From contig WELA01005055.1 of assembly GCA_009602735.1 (NCBI GenBank), forward strand, positions 5,822 to 69,821: 64,000 nucleotides of DNA, in the 5' to 3' direction. The notes beneath the pieces are model-generated. The model was not told where the DNA came from, did no database searches, and worked only from the letters and a program-made list of their open reading frames with translations. This stretch comes from Mesotaenium endlicherianum. Its lineage: Eukaryota > Streptophyta > Zygnematophyceae > Zygnematales > Mesotaeniaceae. Shown here piece after piece: positions 1 through 11,033 of this stretch. How positions within the stretch are numbered: the first letter of the stretch is position 1; each line of letters opens with the position of its first letter. The position numbers and the translations under genes are program-made.

Positions 1-215
1 TGGGAGGGGGAGGGGGAGGGGGAGAGGGGGAGAGCGGGAGCGCGGGAGCGCGGGAGCGCGGGAGCGCGGGAGCGCGGGAGCGGGCGAGCGGGCGAGCGGG
101 GGAGCGGGAGAGGGAGAGGGAGAGAGAGAGAGTGTGTGTGCATGTGTGTGTATGTGTGTGTGTGCTTGTGGATGTGTGCGCGTGCGTGTATGGGTGCACA
201 TGCATGCGTGGGGCG
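1..215. repeat. Low-complexity and microsatellite block
   Basis: GA-rich sequence opens the window. It is followed by a tandem repeat with an 8-base period (unit gcgcggga, about five clean copies from about 40 to 80), then short GA and GT dinucleotide runs up to about 190. No coding signal is seen. It probably belongs to intronic or upstream DNA of the VPS18 gene to its right. Confidence 0.85.
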
Positions 216-952
216 GATGCAGGGGAGGGGATGACACACATGTGCGTGCTCAGTGTCTGCTCTCCTGCAAATGCTGAGGCGTCCTCCGCAAGTTGCTTGT
301 GAAGGTCGCTTGTTGGCGCTGTGTCCTTGTCTCCTCTCCTCCGCCAGGCCTCTTGCAGATGGGGCTGTTGTATGTGTCGTCGCCCTCTCTGCCACTCAGT
401 TGTCTAATCACGCAAGGACTTTGAGAACAACGCAAGAACCGCGTGTGGTTCTCATCCGGCATGCAAGATACCCTCAGGATCCTTGAGCGCCGCTGTCGAT
501 GAGCCACTTGATTATTCTCAGCTGGAAAGCTACGCGGGTGCTTACCATGGCAGTCTCCACGCACACCATAGCACCAGCCCTGAGAGCCCTTCGTAGTCCG
601 ACATGTAGTAAATGGCCTTGCAGTGATCATTTTTGAAGTAACAAGCAAGGCCCGCTTGATGTATGCGTGTATGAAGCACACATCAGCGAGGCGCAACTTG
701 ATCATGCATACCTTGCGCCATGAGTCCACAGCTTCTGCACTGGGCAAGAATCAGAGCACAGAGACCTTAACACGGACATCCACAGAGGTAGCGCCGCCCG
801 AGCGCTTGCTTAGCCAGGCCGCGTCGACCTGGGGCGATACGATACGGCTCTGGTCAGCTTTACAGGGGCCAGGGGGGCGATCGGAGATGATAGGCATCTG
901 ACGGGACTGGCTGACGAGCGACGTTTGCGTGTGGGGCGTGGGCTGCGGTCAG
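216..952. other. Non-coding stretch upstream of recognised VPS18 exons
   Basis: No exon of a known family could be recognised here on either strand. An open frame of 165 codons runs on the reverse strand (747-250), but it has no recognisable domain. The stretch most likely holds an intron of VPS18. The missing amino-terminal part of that protein should lie to the left of the window, although an unrecognised exon here cannot be excluded. Confidence 0.5.
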
Positions 953-1284
953 GGCTGCACCCCGCGCGGCCATAGAGTACCTGGAGTTCTGCGTGGGGAA
1001 GCTCAAGAGCGAGGACAGCGCCGTGCACAACCTCCTGCTCTCCCTCTACGTCAAACAGGTGGCATCCTCGTCCGCCCCTGCACCCGCCCTGCTGCCTCCA
1101 AGTCAACTCTCCTCTTCCCCTTCCTTCAGGGGCACCCTGTAGCATGAGTAGCAGACAAAGCACTCCTCGCACATCTACACTTGTCTGCGAGGGGGCGCCT
1201 CTGTGTCTTTCTATGGGCCCTCAAGAGTTGTCCACCTGTGCGTGCGTCTGCATACGAGTGACGGTGCATGCGTGCGCCCACGCG

Positions 1285-1338
<54 letters not shown>

Positions 1339-3699
1339 CGTTTTTGCTCTCGTGCATGCATGCATTCTTGGGCACGCATGACAGCATCCCCCTTCACTGA
1401 ATTCTGGGCAGGCAACGACAGCCGACAGGTGCACAGAAGCCGCCTCCTTCGTGACGCCCTCATCCCTTCTGTGCCCATCCGTCACCTCCCCCCTCCCATA
1501 CCAGAGAGAGATCAACCTGCATCCCTTCTCACTCGCTTCGCTTGTTTGTCGATGACGCTGGAGCGCGCTGGCAGGGCGACGAGAGCGCGCTGCTGCGCTT
1601 CCTGAGCACCCCCAGAGGGGAGCCTGAGGGGGGGGCTGCTGCTGCTGCTGCTGCTGGTGCGGCTGGGCCTGCCTCCCCCGCGGTGCTGTACGACCCCAAG
1701 TACGCGCTGCGGCTGTGCCTGGAGCATCGCCAGCTGCGCGCGTGCGTCGCCATCTACTCCTTGCTGGCCATGCACCACGAGGCGGTCGCGCTCGCGCTCC
1801 AGGTGTCGCTCTCTCCCAGACGTGCCGGCATGTGTGCATCTTCCCATGCGTGTATGCGTTCACTTATGCGTATTCAAATGTACACGCTCGATGAACATAC
1901 ATACACATACATGGATGCCAAGCATACACATGCATACATACGAACATGCTTGCACACAAAAGCGACGAACAGAAGGTTTATCCACATGTATGTCTCCTCT
2001 GCGGTGCTCACGACCCCTGCCGGCCCTGTGGCCCGCAGGTGGCGGTGCAAGAAGCGCACGCACATGACACGCTCCATCCGCTTGTACGTCTCCTGTGAGC
2101 CCTCTTGCTCGAACAAGAGTGCCCGCTGAGGGCAATTCCATTGAGCGCAGCTGTAATTGGGGCCCAGCAACACACACACACACGCGCACGCAGACACACA
2201 CACATGCAGGCGCTCAAACCTGAAGACGATGCTCGCCATGCACGACCCACCTCGCTCATCAGCCTGATCCGAGCCAGCTGTCAGCATGACGCAATACCGC
2301 CGTTGCTTGCTGCCACTCCTCACCTCCCCTCCGCAGCCGTCCGCGAGCTCCACTCGCACGCCAGCTGTGCTTTGGTATGTGGCGTGAGAACCGCCACTTG
2401 TCATGCTCTCAGCTAGAGCTTTTTGAGAAAGCTGGGGCCTGGCGATGATCAGCGCCAACGCCCCCCTGCCCCTGCCCACGCGGTGCACGTGCTACACCTC
2501 AAGGTGCTAGTGAAAGTGACGGGGCCTGCCAACACGCTCGCCCCAACCAATGTGTAGAGCGAGGTAAGGAGGGTGCAGAGGGGGGTTGCGGTGGGCCGAG
2601 AAATGCATGTAGTCCGTCTGCAACGACGTGGGGTTGGCCGAGACTGGGAAGCTGTCGGAGATCCTCAACCTCGCAGTCCTGTACGTGAGGACCATCGGGG
2701 GAGAGACCACCCCCATGTGCTCCACCATCACGTAAACGCCGGGGGGGGATTGGCCGACCTTACCCGTCAGCCCCACTCACGCATGCCAGCTGTGCTGTGC
2801 TGTGCTGTGCCATGTGGCATCACGGGAGCCGTCGGGAGAGCGCAGGTGGACCTGGACCTGGCGAAGGCCGAGGCGGACAAGGTGGGCGACGCCGAGGGCG
2901 GCGGTGCGGACGGCGCGGAGAGCCAGGAGCTGCGCAAGAGGCTCTGGCTCATGGTGGCCCGCCACGTCATCGAGCAGGAGCGCTCGTCGTCGGGCGGCGG
3001 GCACCCGCCGCCAGACGGCAGCGGCGGCGGCGGCGGCGGCGGCGAGAGGGGACAGGGCGGGAACATCCGCAAGGCGATTGCGTTCCTAAAGGAGACCAAC
3101 GGGCTGCTGAAGATTGAGGACATCCTGCCCTTCTTTCCCGACTTCACGCTCATCGACGACTTCAAAGTGGGCGGCCACAGGCCTGCGGCTGCGGCTGCCC
3201 TCTCCTCCTCCTACCTCCTACTCCTCTGCTCCTGGCTGGCGCGTCTCTCTTTTGGAAAGGAAGGGGAGGGGGGGGGGAGAGAGGGGGGGCACAGCTGCCC
3301 TGTAAAAGATTTGGTACAGTTTCTGTGCAGGAAGGAAAACAAAGTCACCCACCCCTGGGCTGCCTGCTGTCGGGCGCATGGGGAATTTGGTTTGCTTGCT
3401 TGCCCGCTCACTCACTCAGGCACTTGCTTGCACGGCTGGTGTGACACCGGGGGCGCTCGTGGAGCATGCAGGGGGCGCGTGGCAGCGCCATGGCACAGGT
3501 GTGCGGCAGAAGTGTCTGCCTACTTGATGTCTGCATCTCTGTTGCGGCACACGAGACGGGGCAGGAATGGGCCCTCTCGTGGACGGGTGGGCGTCCAGTG
3601 CTACTGCAGACTGGGAGGCTGACATGTGGACTCCTCTTTGTGGGGTTTGTTTGTTTTCATCTGTGTGTGTGTGTGTGTGTGCGTGTGTGTGTGTGTGTG

Positions 3700-3741
<42 letters not shown>

Positions 3742-6277
3742 CACGCGCGCGTGTGTGCGTGCGTGCGTGTGTGTGTCTGCGTGTGTGTGTGCGTGTGCCT
3801 GTGCTTGGGGGTGGGGGGATGAGGGGGACGAGGGGGTGCCAGGAGGCCATATGCGCGTCGCTGGAGGACTACAAGGGGCAGATAGAGGAGCTGAAGCGCG
3901 AGATGGGCGAGGCCACCGCGGGCGCTGACAGCATCCGCCGCGACATGAGCGCGCTCACCCAGCGCTACGCCGTCGTGCGCACGCACGACGCCTGCGCCGT
4001 ACGAGCTTTTGCCTTGCCCTCGAGGAGCCCTTCCTGTTGCACCTATGCAAGCCTTTCCTGTGCCTGCCTGCGTGTGTATTCGTCCCATCTCGTGCAGACA
4101 CGTACTCAACTCAGAACGAAATGCGATGTGAACGTACCACGCCACGCACATGCACGCACACACACTCACGCACACGCGTGCACAAAGAAACACACATACG
4201 GCGGCACGTGCGCATGCGTGAATTCCTTGCCTGCACCCAAAGCTGGGCATCAGCTCTTGCACGTTGTGCGAGTGAGCGTGGCCCTAGGGGTGTCGAGCGG
4301 GCGTGAGGCTCTGCCATGGCTCTTGCTTGGTGCGCCCCGTTTGGCGGCCCCACTCACTCCAGGGAGGCTCCCTGCTCTTCCTGCTCCTTGGCAGGCTGCA
4401 GACTACAGTGATGGAATGAACATCTGCCATGTGCAGTGCAGCGGGGTTACAGGATGCAAAGGTCACCAACCAGCAGCGTCCTGTCCTCGTCAACCCTCGT
4501 GATATGACCCTACGCTGCCTACCTCAGCAGCTGCGGGTGCTTGTGCCCCCAGGCAATCATGCCGCTACTGCTGCTGCCATACCCTTGCTGCTACAAGCTA
4601 CTGGAAGCAACAGTGCCCACTGGCTATGACTTCCCCCCTTGTCACAGGAGGGCGCTTTTGTGTGCTCTGTGTTGTTCAGTCTGTCCGCGCAGCCATCGAT
4701 CTCTTTCTGTGCCCTTGCCTGCCAGGTCTGTGTACTTCTGACCGCATCATTGCAGCAGCGCATGCAGGCAATCTGTGAACGCGGCAGTGGTCGACCTTTG
4801 ACACGGAAAAAGGGGGGGAGAATCCTAGAGACCTGCAGATGCACGAAGTCAGGAGTTCAAGAGAGAGCAAGGGCGTGCAATGAAAATGGGTGTGAGGCTC
4901 TGCCTGTGCTTACTGTGAGTCTACATGTGCTCGTGTCTGCGTGTTGCGCATGCATGTGTGCAGCTGTGTGGGAGGTTGCTGCTGGCAGCCGCAGGAGGGG
5001 GGGCAGCATCAGGCAAGGGCGGAGGCTCTGGGGCAGGTGTGGGCCGAGGTGGAGGAGGAGGAGGAGGAGGGGTGGCAGCAGCAGAGGTGGTGCCGTTCTA
5101 CGTGTTCCCCTGCGAGCATGCGTTCCACACCGACTGCCTCACCACACATGTGCTGCAGCACTCCGACGCAGGGGAGGTAGGTGCCTGTCTGTGGGTGTGT
5201 GTCTGTGTGTGTGTGTGCGTGTGTGTGTGTGGGTGCGTGTGTCTAGGTATGTGTGCGTGTATGTGTGCGTGTGTGCGCGCGCGCGTACGCTCGTGTGTGT
5301 TGCATGTGCATGCCAGCGTGTGATTTGAGTGGTGGTAAGTCCCCGTGCTTGTGCGCTGTGGAAGAATGCGTGGGTGGGCATGTGTGGTGGATGAAGGGAG
5401 CGGGGAACAGGGTACGTGTGGCACGATTGTTTGTCAGCCTTATTGTGCGCTGTCTGCCTTTGCCGATTCTGTAGCCTGTCGCTATGTCTTGAGGGTGCAG
5501 AGAGATAAGATCGACGCCTTGAGGCGAAGGCTTGCCAGCCTGGCAGCCTCAGGTGGCGCGGGCGCATCCTCTGGAAACCGCTTGGGGCTTGCAGCCGACA
5601 ACACTTGGGACTCTGCGGATGCTCAGGTGGCCGAGTCTCCCATCGAGAAGGTGCGTGCACTAACTGCTAGCTATTAAAGCTCCTCACTAAAGCTCAGTTG
5701 AGCATTACTTTCTATATGTCTGCACTGAAGTTGCGAAGTAGAACCATCTTCCAAAGAATGCTTCTCTTTCTCCAGATCGCTTGCGTATCTTCAACCCGGG
5801 TCGAGACAAGATAGGTAGCTCTCCCCTAAGCCTAGGCTCCTACTCGTCAGCGGATCTCTTAAACGGCCAGCCGCACCTTCTTTCCTACTGGTACTAGGTT
5901 GCCATAACAGATTAATTGACTTCCGCATTGAAGGAGAGGAAGCTGCCGCAGCTGCAAGAGATGTCGAGTAATTGCCGGAGGATGAATGTCAGAGCCTGAA
6001 TGCAGCCGTACTTTTCCAGGGCAATCGAGTGCCACTATGCGCACGCCGTGCAGCCTGCCGGCTTTTGCAGTGCTGGCTGCTGCTGAGCCGTCTGACTGTT
6101 AGGTGTCCTGTGCATGCGTGCGTGCAGGCAAGGCAGCAGCTGGACGCTGCAGTGGCTGGCGAGTGCCCCTTCTGTGGGGAGCTCATGATCCGCAGCGTCA
6201 GCGAGCCCTTCGTCCGCGCCAACGACGCTGAGCTGCCGGACTGGGAGATTCAGTTCGGTGCTCTCTCTGTGCAATAG
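953..6277 (+). CDS. VPS18: Vacuolar protein sorting protein 18 (3' part, seven exons)
   Basis: VPS18/Pep3 is a core subunit of the HOPS and CORVET tethering complexes on endosomes and the vacuole. The recognised exons are 953-1058, about 1575-1802, 2846-3166, 3843-3998, 4964-5176, 5501-5650 and 6128-6277 (stop). All have AG/GT borders and, after the first, all are in phase 0. Together they give about 440 residues of the carboxy-terminal half; VPS18 proteins are usually near 1000 residues, so the front lies off the window. Family landmarks include [31 protein letters not shown] and the coiled-coil segment around [12 protein letters not shown]. The RING-like zinc ligands are spread over three exons: [13 protein letters not shown] and [12 protein letters not shown] glycine-rich insert of about 30 residues separates the first CxxC pair from the CxH pair. 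The start of the second exon (1575) is the least certain border. Confidence 0.92.
1284..1336. repeat. (TG)n microsatellite in a VPS18 intron
   Basis: An almost uninterrupted TG dinucleotide run of about 50 bases lies in the intron between the exons ending at 1058 and starting near 1575. Pyrimidine-rich DNA follows toward the acceptor. Confidence 0.95.
2168..2208. repeat. (CA)n-rich microsatellite in a VPS18 intron
   Basis: CA-rich dinucleotide repeat, interrupted by CG, inside the intron 1803-2845. The rest of that intron shows no coding signal that I can recognise. Confidence 0.85.
3661..3803. repeat. Long (TG)n/(CG)n microsatellite in a VPS18 intron
   Basis: About 140 bases of alternating TG with short CG interruptions lie just upstream of the acceptor at 3841-3842. 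Alternating purine/pyrimidine sequence of this kind is prone to slippage and to left-handed DNA. Confidence 0.95.
5192..5305. repeat. (TG)n-rich microsatellite in a VPS18 intron
   Basis: Interrupted TG and CG dinucleotide repeats start about 15 bases after the donor at 5177-5178. Confidence 0.9.
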
Positions 6278-7256
6278 GTGCCCTGCCTGCATGGGCTGCA
6301 ACTAGTGCTACTTATTCCCTCTACCGCTGCGACTTAGTCACAATCGGCAGCGCATAACCCAGCCAGCATGGTTCATTGTGTATATACTGTTGGAATCAGG
6401 AACCTCAGTCTCGTTGTCTGACTTGGGGTACACCCTTCCATATCAAAAAGTGTTTCTTGCAGAAATACAGAAACTCATAGCACGCAATTAGAAACCTTAG
6501 CAACTTCCCATCCTTTGTTTTACTTCTCTGTCCAAGCACTCAAATACTTAGTACTCTGCTTCAGGACAGCACAGTCATATCTTTTGCAGCCTAATTTCAG
6601 CAGAAGAAACTCCATCCGCAGTTATTTCCAATGAGCTGCATGTGAGCTGCTCAAGCAAAAGCGCAGTATGGCAGCTTACAATGATCAGTCACATACTTGA
6701 AGCATCCAACTCTAAGCGAGTAAATGACCAAAGCAGTGAAGGAATGAACAATAATCTTGGAGGCTTTATCTGTGACCTGGTTAGCAGGTATATACATTAT
6801 TAAGGGATTTTGTAACCCTAAAGGGCCATCTGATGGCCCGTAGTGATAAGCAAGCCTAAGGCAGCTGACATGGACGCAAGGGGGGGAGAGCCTGGAAATA
6901 CACCAGTTAGCCCCCCGCCCTACGTACGCAACACAGGTCTTATTCGGATCTGACTATCGCACGCCTCTCGCGAGAGACGGACCTCGTCCCGTGGGCGTCA
7001 TAATTCCCACCAGGCTGCCTTCGAAGCTGCCTTCCACAATGTAAATGGCTGTCACTACCACAACTTAACTAATGTACAAACAACACCGCAACCGACTTCA
7101 CGCACAAGTTTTGGCGAGGCAACAGCAAGCTAACCTCGCCAAATACCAATTACTATATATTGCATGTGTGACCTACCTACTACATGCGTGGGTCAAGCCT
7201 CCACCGCGCAAAATTCTCCTACGATCTCTTTGGAATGCATCCTAGCTGCAACACAA
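6278..7256. other. Intergenic region between convergent host genes
   Basis: This stretch lies between the stop of VPS18 (+) and the stop of the LEA_2 gene (-), so it should hold both 3' untranslated regions. I see no RNA gene, mobile element or long open frame in it. Confidence 0.7.
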
Positions 7257-9037
7257 CTACCTCGAAGCAGAAGGAGGCTTCACGGTCACTTCATACGTGT
7301 CCTGATATCTGACAGCAGGCGAGGAGTATCCCCCGACATCGGCCCGCGCGTCGACTGTCATCTTGATGGAGAGGGGGATCTCTCCAATGTGCTGGTCAGC
7401 TTCCAGGTAGTGCCCCACGTACGGCACCCCGCAGCTGTCACACCTCCACTTGCCCTCGATGCTCCTCCTGTCATTGGGGGGCTGGTAGAAGGCGTCGATG
7501 GTGGCATTGCCCAGGTACTGGCCCTGGTAAGAGATCTCGAACGTCGTGTTGTCGTAGTGGATGCCCACCTTCTTGTTCACATTGTTCGCATCCACGACCA
7601 GAGTCACGCCGGCCCAGAGGTACACGGTGGGCACAGTGGAGTTGTCTCCATCAGTGGCAGCCGCAAGGAAGCCGCTGTCGTCCTTCCAGGTAGACCACCA
7701 CTGCATCGCCACAACATCACAAGTGCCACATGTGAGTCCCTATGGAATGTGGAGGGCAGAAGACAGTATCAGGGAATCTGGAGGGCAGAAGACGTATCAG
7801 AGAATCTGGAGTGCAAAAGACACTGTAACAAAATTGGACATTGCCACTCTGAGCCCTCTGCGAGAATTCTCACTTGGCGCAACCAGAGCTCACCCTGGAC
7901 AATCCAAGGGAAGCGATGGAAGCATAGCAACAAGTGTAGGCAGCACAAGCAAATAGACAGGGAGGAAGAGCGTGCGACTGCTGAGCGAGAAGACAAGTGA
8001 AGTTCATCGACATGCCAGAAGAAGACGACGAAGAGGAAGGCAGGGTCAACGAAGAGGAAGGCAGGGTCAAGGCACAATACCTCAACTTGGAGCTCCTTGA
8101 GGTCATAGCTCGGGGATTTGGGTTGCAGCGTCAGAAAGAGGATGAGGGTGATGAGACCCGAGATGAGAAGCATAGACACCGTCAACAGGCCCAGCCAGAA
8201 GCAGAGACGATATGCCAGGGGCCCCTGGAAGACAGAAAACTGCGCAGAGAGAGCAAGCAATACGATTGGATCAGAGACGGCTACAGCCATATTACCACGG
8301 TAAGCCCACTGCACTACAAGCCAGCAGCAGCGTGAGAAATGCCTCCCCTGTGGAAGTCCTGGATGTTCGCAAGAAAACATTCAAGGACACAAAATCATGA
8401 GATAGGCATCAAAAAGACTGCTCACCATTCCTTTCCGCCTCTGCTTTCCAATGTCCAACAATGCGAATGCTGGTGGTGGAGGAAGATTGTAGGCTTTGCC
8501 GTCTTGAGCAAACATTTTCTGCCCTCTAATATCCTTCGCTGTTGGGGATCCTTTCTCCATGTCCCCGTACTCTACATCCTGGCCAATAACTTGAGCTATT
8601 GGCAGGACTAAACCCGAAGGGTGACCTGCTTCCATATCATAATCTGACTCTGTAGGTTGAATCCTTCTTACCCTACCTCTGTCCCTCATTTTTCTAGCTT
8701 GAGCAGCAATGGCGGCTGCGGATTGCGCCGTCGCTCGAGCAGCTTCTTCCTGTTCTGCCTGCAATGCTGCTTGAAGAATGATATTGGAGATTCCAGCCCT
8801 CCCACTGCCGCCAGCATTAGCACGCTCATCTGAGATGTCCATGAGGTGTTCGGGCTCTGGTGTCCTCCCCCGAGATCCTCTCATCGGTGTTCTGGGCCTT
8901 GAATGAGACTCCCTTCTAGGCGCAAGGTCAGGGCTCCGGGGTGCATACATGTTGCCATCATTTGGTTCCATATGGGGAGAAGTTGGCCCAGAAGGCAACT
9001 CCTCAAACTCGTGGTGCTCGTCCATTCCCGGCCTCAT
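7257..9037 (-). CDS. NDR1/HIN1-like (LEA_2 domain) membrane protein, three exons
   Basis: The exons are 9037-8426, 8308-8081 and 7700-7257, all phase 0 with GT/AG borders, giving about 427 residues. Residues 1-204 are a polar, proline-, arginine- and alanine-rich region, probably disordered, with a short possible coiled coil. A single transmembrane helix lies at about 239-265 and is followed by LQPKSP, the signature join of NHL proteins between membrane helix and LEA_2 domain. The LEA_2 beta domain (about 281-427) contains NKKVGIHYDNT and several NxT/NxS sites, consistent with the tail lying outside the cytoplasm. Family members sit in plasma or organelle membranes and act in plant defence and stress responses; the role here is inferred. 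The long amino-terminal extension is unusual, since NHL proteins are commonly 200-260 residues. The start at 9037 is the first methionine of the open frame. Confidence 0.8.
7745..7825. repeat. Short tandem repeat in the LEA_2 gene intron
   Basis: A unit of about 30 bases built around ctggagggcagaagac and a following tatcagrgaat is repeated two to three times with small changes. It lies inside the intron 8080-7701. Confidence 0.7.
8029..8072. repeat. 21-base direct repeat pair in the LEA_2 gene intron
   Basis: A unit beginning gaagaggaaggcagggtcaa occurs twice in direct tandem, just inside the donor side of the intron 8080-7701. Confidence 0.8.
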
Positions 9038-10570
9038 TACACCTACCCGGGTCCTTAAATAGATGCGGTTTATATTAGTTGCTCAATGTCAAGACTCCTT
9101 GCTCCACGTACCTCACAACCTTATCGATCCGCAAACGAATCAGTCCGCGGAATGGTGCTCCTCTTCTATCCTCTTGCTCCTCTGCTCCCTCAATGTGTCG
9201 AAATATTGCCCTTGCTCTAAGAAACACTGTGTCAACTCAGGAAAGCACCGCAGATAGCAACTGATGGTTGACGATACAGCAAGTGAAGCATGCGCAGGCA
9301 ATGGACTGCTAGCTCTGCTAGGTTCACCAGGTAGAGAGCCGGGGGACATGAAACCAAACCGCTGCAAGGATAGACAAGAGCCATATCTTATACACAAAGA
9401 ACGTTCTTCTGGGCGGCAGTTTACTTGCGGGGCCAAACCACGACAATACCAGAACTCGCCGGTACTCGATGCCACTCGATGAAATCTGACCATCACTCCC
9501 TGTCGCTACCCCAACCACTCCGAGTGGAGCAACATAAGGACAAAAGTTGGTTAAGGCCATTCGAACAAACAACCAGACAACCGTTTAAAATTGATTATTG
9601 CCAATCAATATTCAGTACAGCGGAGTCCGCTCAAGTCCGCTGCGGTCCGCTGCAGCCTGCATACTCCATCACAGTCAGGTGTCATCAGGTACCATGAGGT
9701 GTTCCAACTCGTCTTGATTGTCGTCTATTAACCAATTATGGTGATCGTTCCACTTGCTGCTACCGTTGCCCGGACTGCGGATTCCCAAATAGTGCCAAAA
9801 AACACATTTCAAACAATCATTCTAAGGAACTGAGCAGGGAAATGTTTTTCACGTCGGACTCAGATGAACGCTGTCGCGACTATTATCCGTTTGACGGTGT
9901 CGCACGCGCAGCGCAAGCTACGGCCACCTAGTGCTGAAAGTCAACATTGACTCACCGACCACTTGACTGATTACATCGCAGTCAGCGGTTATGGCGGCGT
10001 CAAGACCACTGGCAAGGAGTCAATGTCAGTGTGCCCCACACCCAGGGATGGGGGGAGGTTTTGACAAGACAGCCGCGAGGCTAGGAGCTGGGATCAGCAA
10101 TGAGCCGCCCAGCAAGTACCAGGTTAGGTACTGTGTGACTGGCAGATTAAGTCAGGACATGGCTGCAATGCCAAGATAGGTTACGGCCGCCCGGTTGGGA
10201 AAACTTGAGCAAGTGGCATTTGCTTGCACGCCACTTAGGAATTCTTAGCCATAAGCCAATTAGGCGTGACTGCCAGCTGAGAAGCTAAGCAGCCACACGC
10301 GACAGTCGCAAGGTGTGCATGCATGAGTGACTACGAGTTGAGTTGAGCATGGCTAGGCAGAGGCGACATGCAGCTAAGTTGTGTGACTAAGCACGGCATT
10401 CTCGAAAGATGACGCTGTGTGGTGCCTGTGAAAGGCACGAATCTTGCCTGAGACATGTCATTCACTCGCACGCACCTTTGCCAAGAAGCAGAAGGAAAGC
10501 AAAGAAGGGCGAAGAAGAAGAAGGAGTTCCCAAGGCCACTGGAGGGCCAAAGCCCCACGCTTCTGACGAC
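9038..10570. other. Intergenic region upstream of the LEA_2 gene
   Basis: Upstream and presumably promoter DNA of the reverse-strand LEA_2 gene, running into the unmarked left border of element A. Short open frames on both strands lack any recognisable domain. A run of ccgctnngtccgct-type repeats lies at about 9620-9655. No RNA gene is recognised. Confidence 0.5.
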
Positions 10571-11033
10571 ACCGAAGATTCTTCTGTGTATCATAGATAA
10601 GTTAGGATTGTAGGAGTTCCCAAGAGGGAATCTCGCGGTTAGAAAGGAGAACTGCAGAATAGAATCTGCTAGGAGACTAGCACAGGGCCGGCCGAACGCC
10701 ACGAGTGTGTGTGTGAAGCAGCCTTAAAATGGTGAGTTGTGTGTTAATTTCCAAGTTCTCAGAAGTCGCATTCGCATCTCGAAGAGAGAGAGTAGTATTG
10801 ACAGATAAAGCTCTCAGTGAAGAACTGAGTGAGCCCAGCCTGGCAGTGAAGAGCTGTTAAGGCGCGGTGTTAAGTGAAGAGCTTGACCCAGGCCAGCATA
10901 GACGTAGTTTCAGAGTTTTGTAAGCTGACTTGTGGAAGTTAAGCGAAAGCCTGAAGGGCAATTTTCTCTGAATCTGACGTTGCATGTCAAGCTGCTTAGA
11001 GTGTGATTTCTGCAAACTACAATTTGCTCACCT
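10571..11033 (+). other. Leader region of element A (border uncertain)
   Basis: Non-coding DNA immediately before the gag-like frame. It contains three imperfect direct copies of an agtgaagarct-type motif between about 10815 and 10890. No sequence matching the DNA right of 37788 was seen, so this is not demonstrably an LTR. No convincing primer-binding site was identified. Confidence 0.35.

Noticed and set aside
1-120. Telomere-like or CRISPR-like tandem array at the left edge
   Set aside because: The unit is a simple 8-base GC-rich repeat without spacers and does not match telomere repeats.
250-747. 165-codon open frame on the reverse strand at the left edge
   Set aside because: No recognisable domain and no splice context; it overlaps DNA that is probably a VPS18 intron or upstream region.
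3567-4502. 311-codon forward frame over VPS18 introns
   Set aside because: It is mostly translation of GT microsatellite (Cys-Val repeats). Only 3843-3998 within it is a real exon.
7164-8000. Forward-strand open frame of 278 codons over the LEA_2 gene
   Set aside because: It is antisense to the third exon and second intron of a well-supported gene and has no domain.
9140-9496. Reverse-strand 118-codon frame upstream of the LEA_2 gene
   Set aside because: No domain and no splice link to the first exon; it is probably upstream non-coding DNA.
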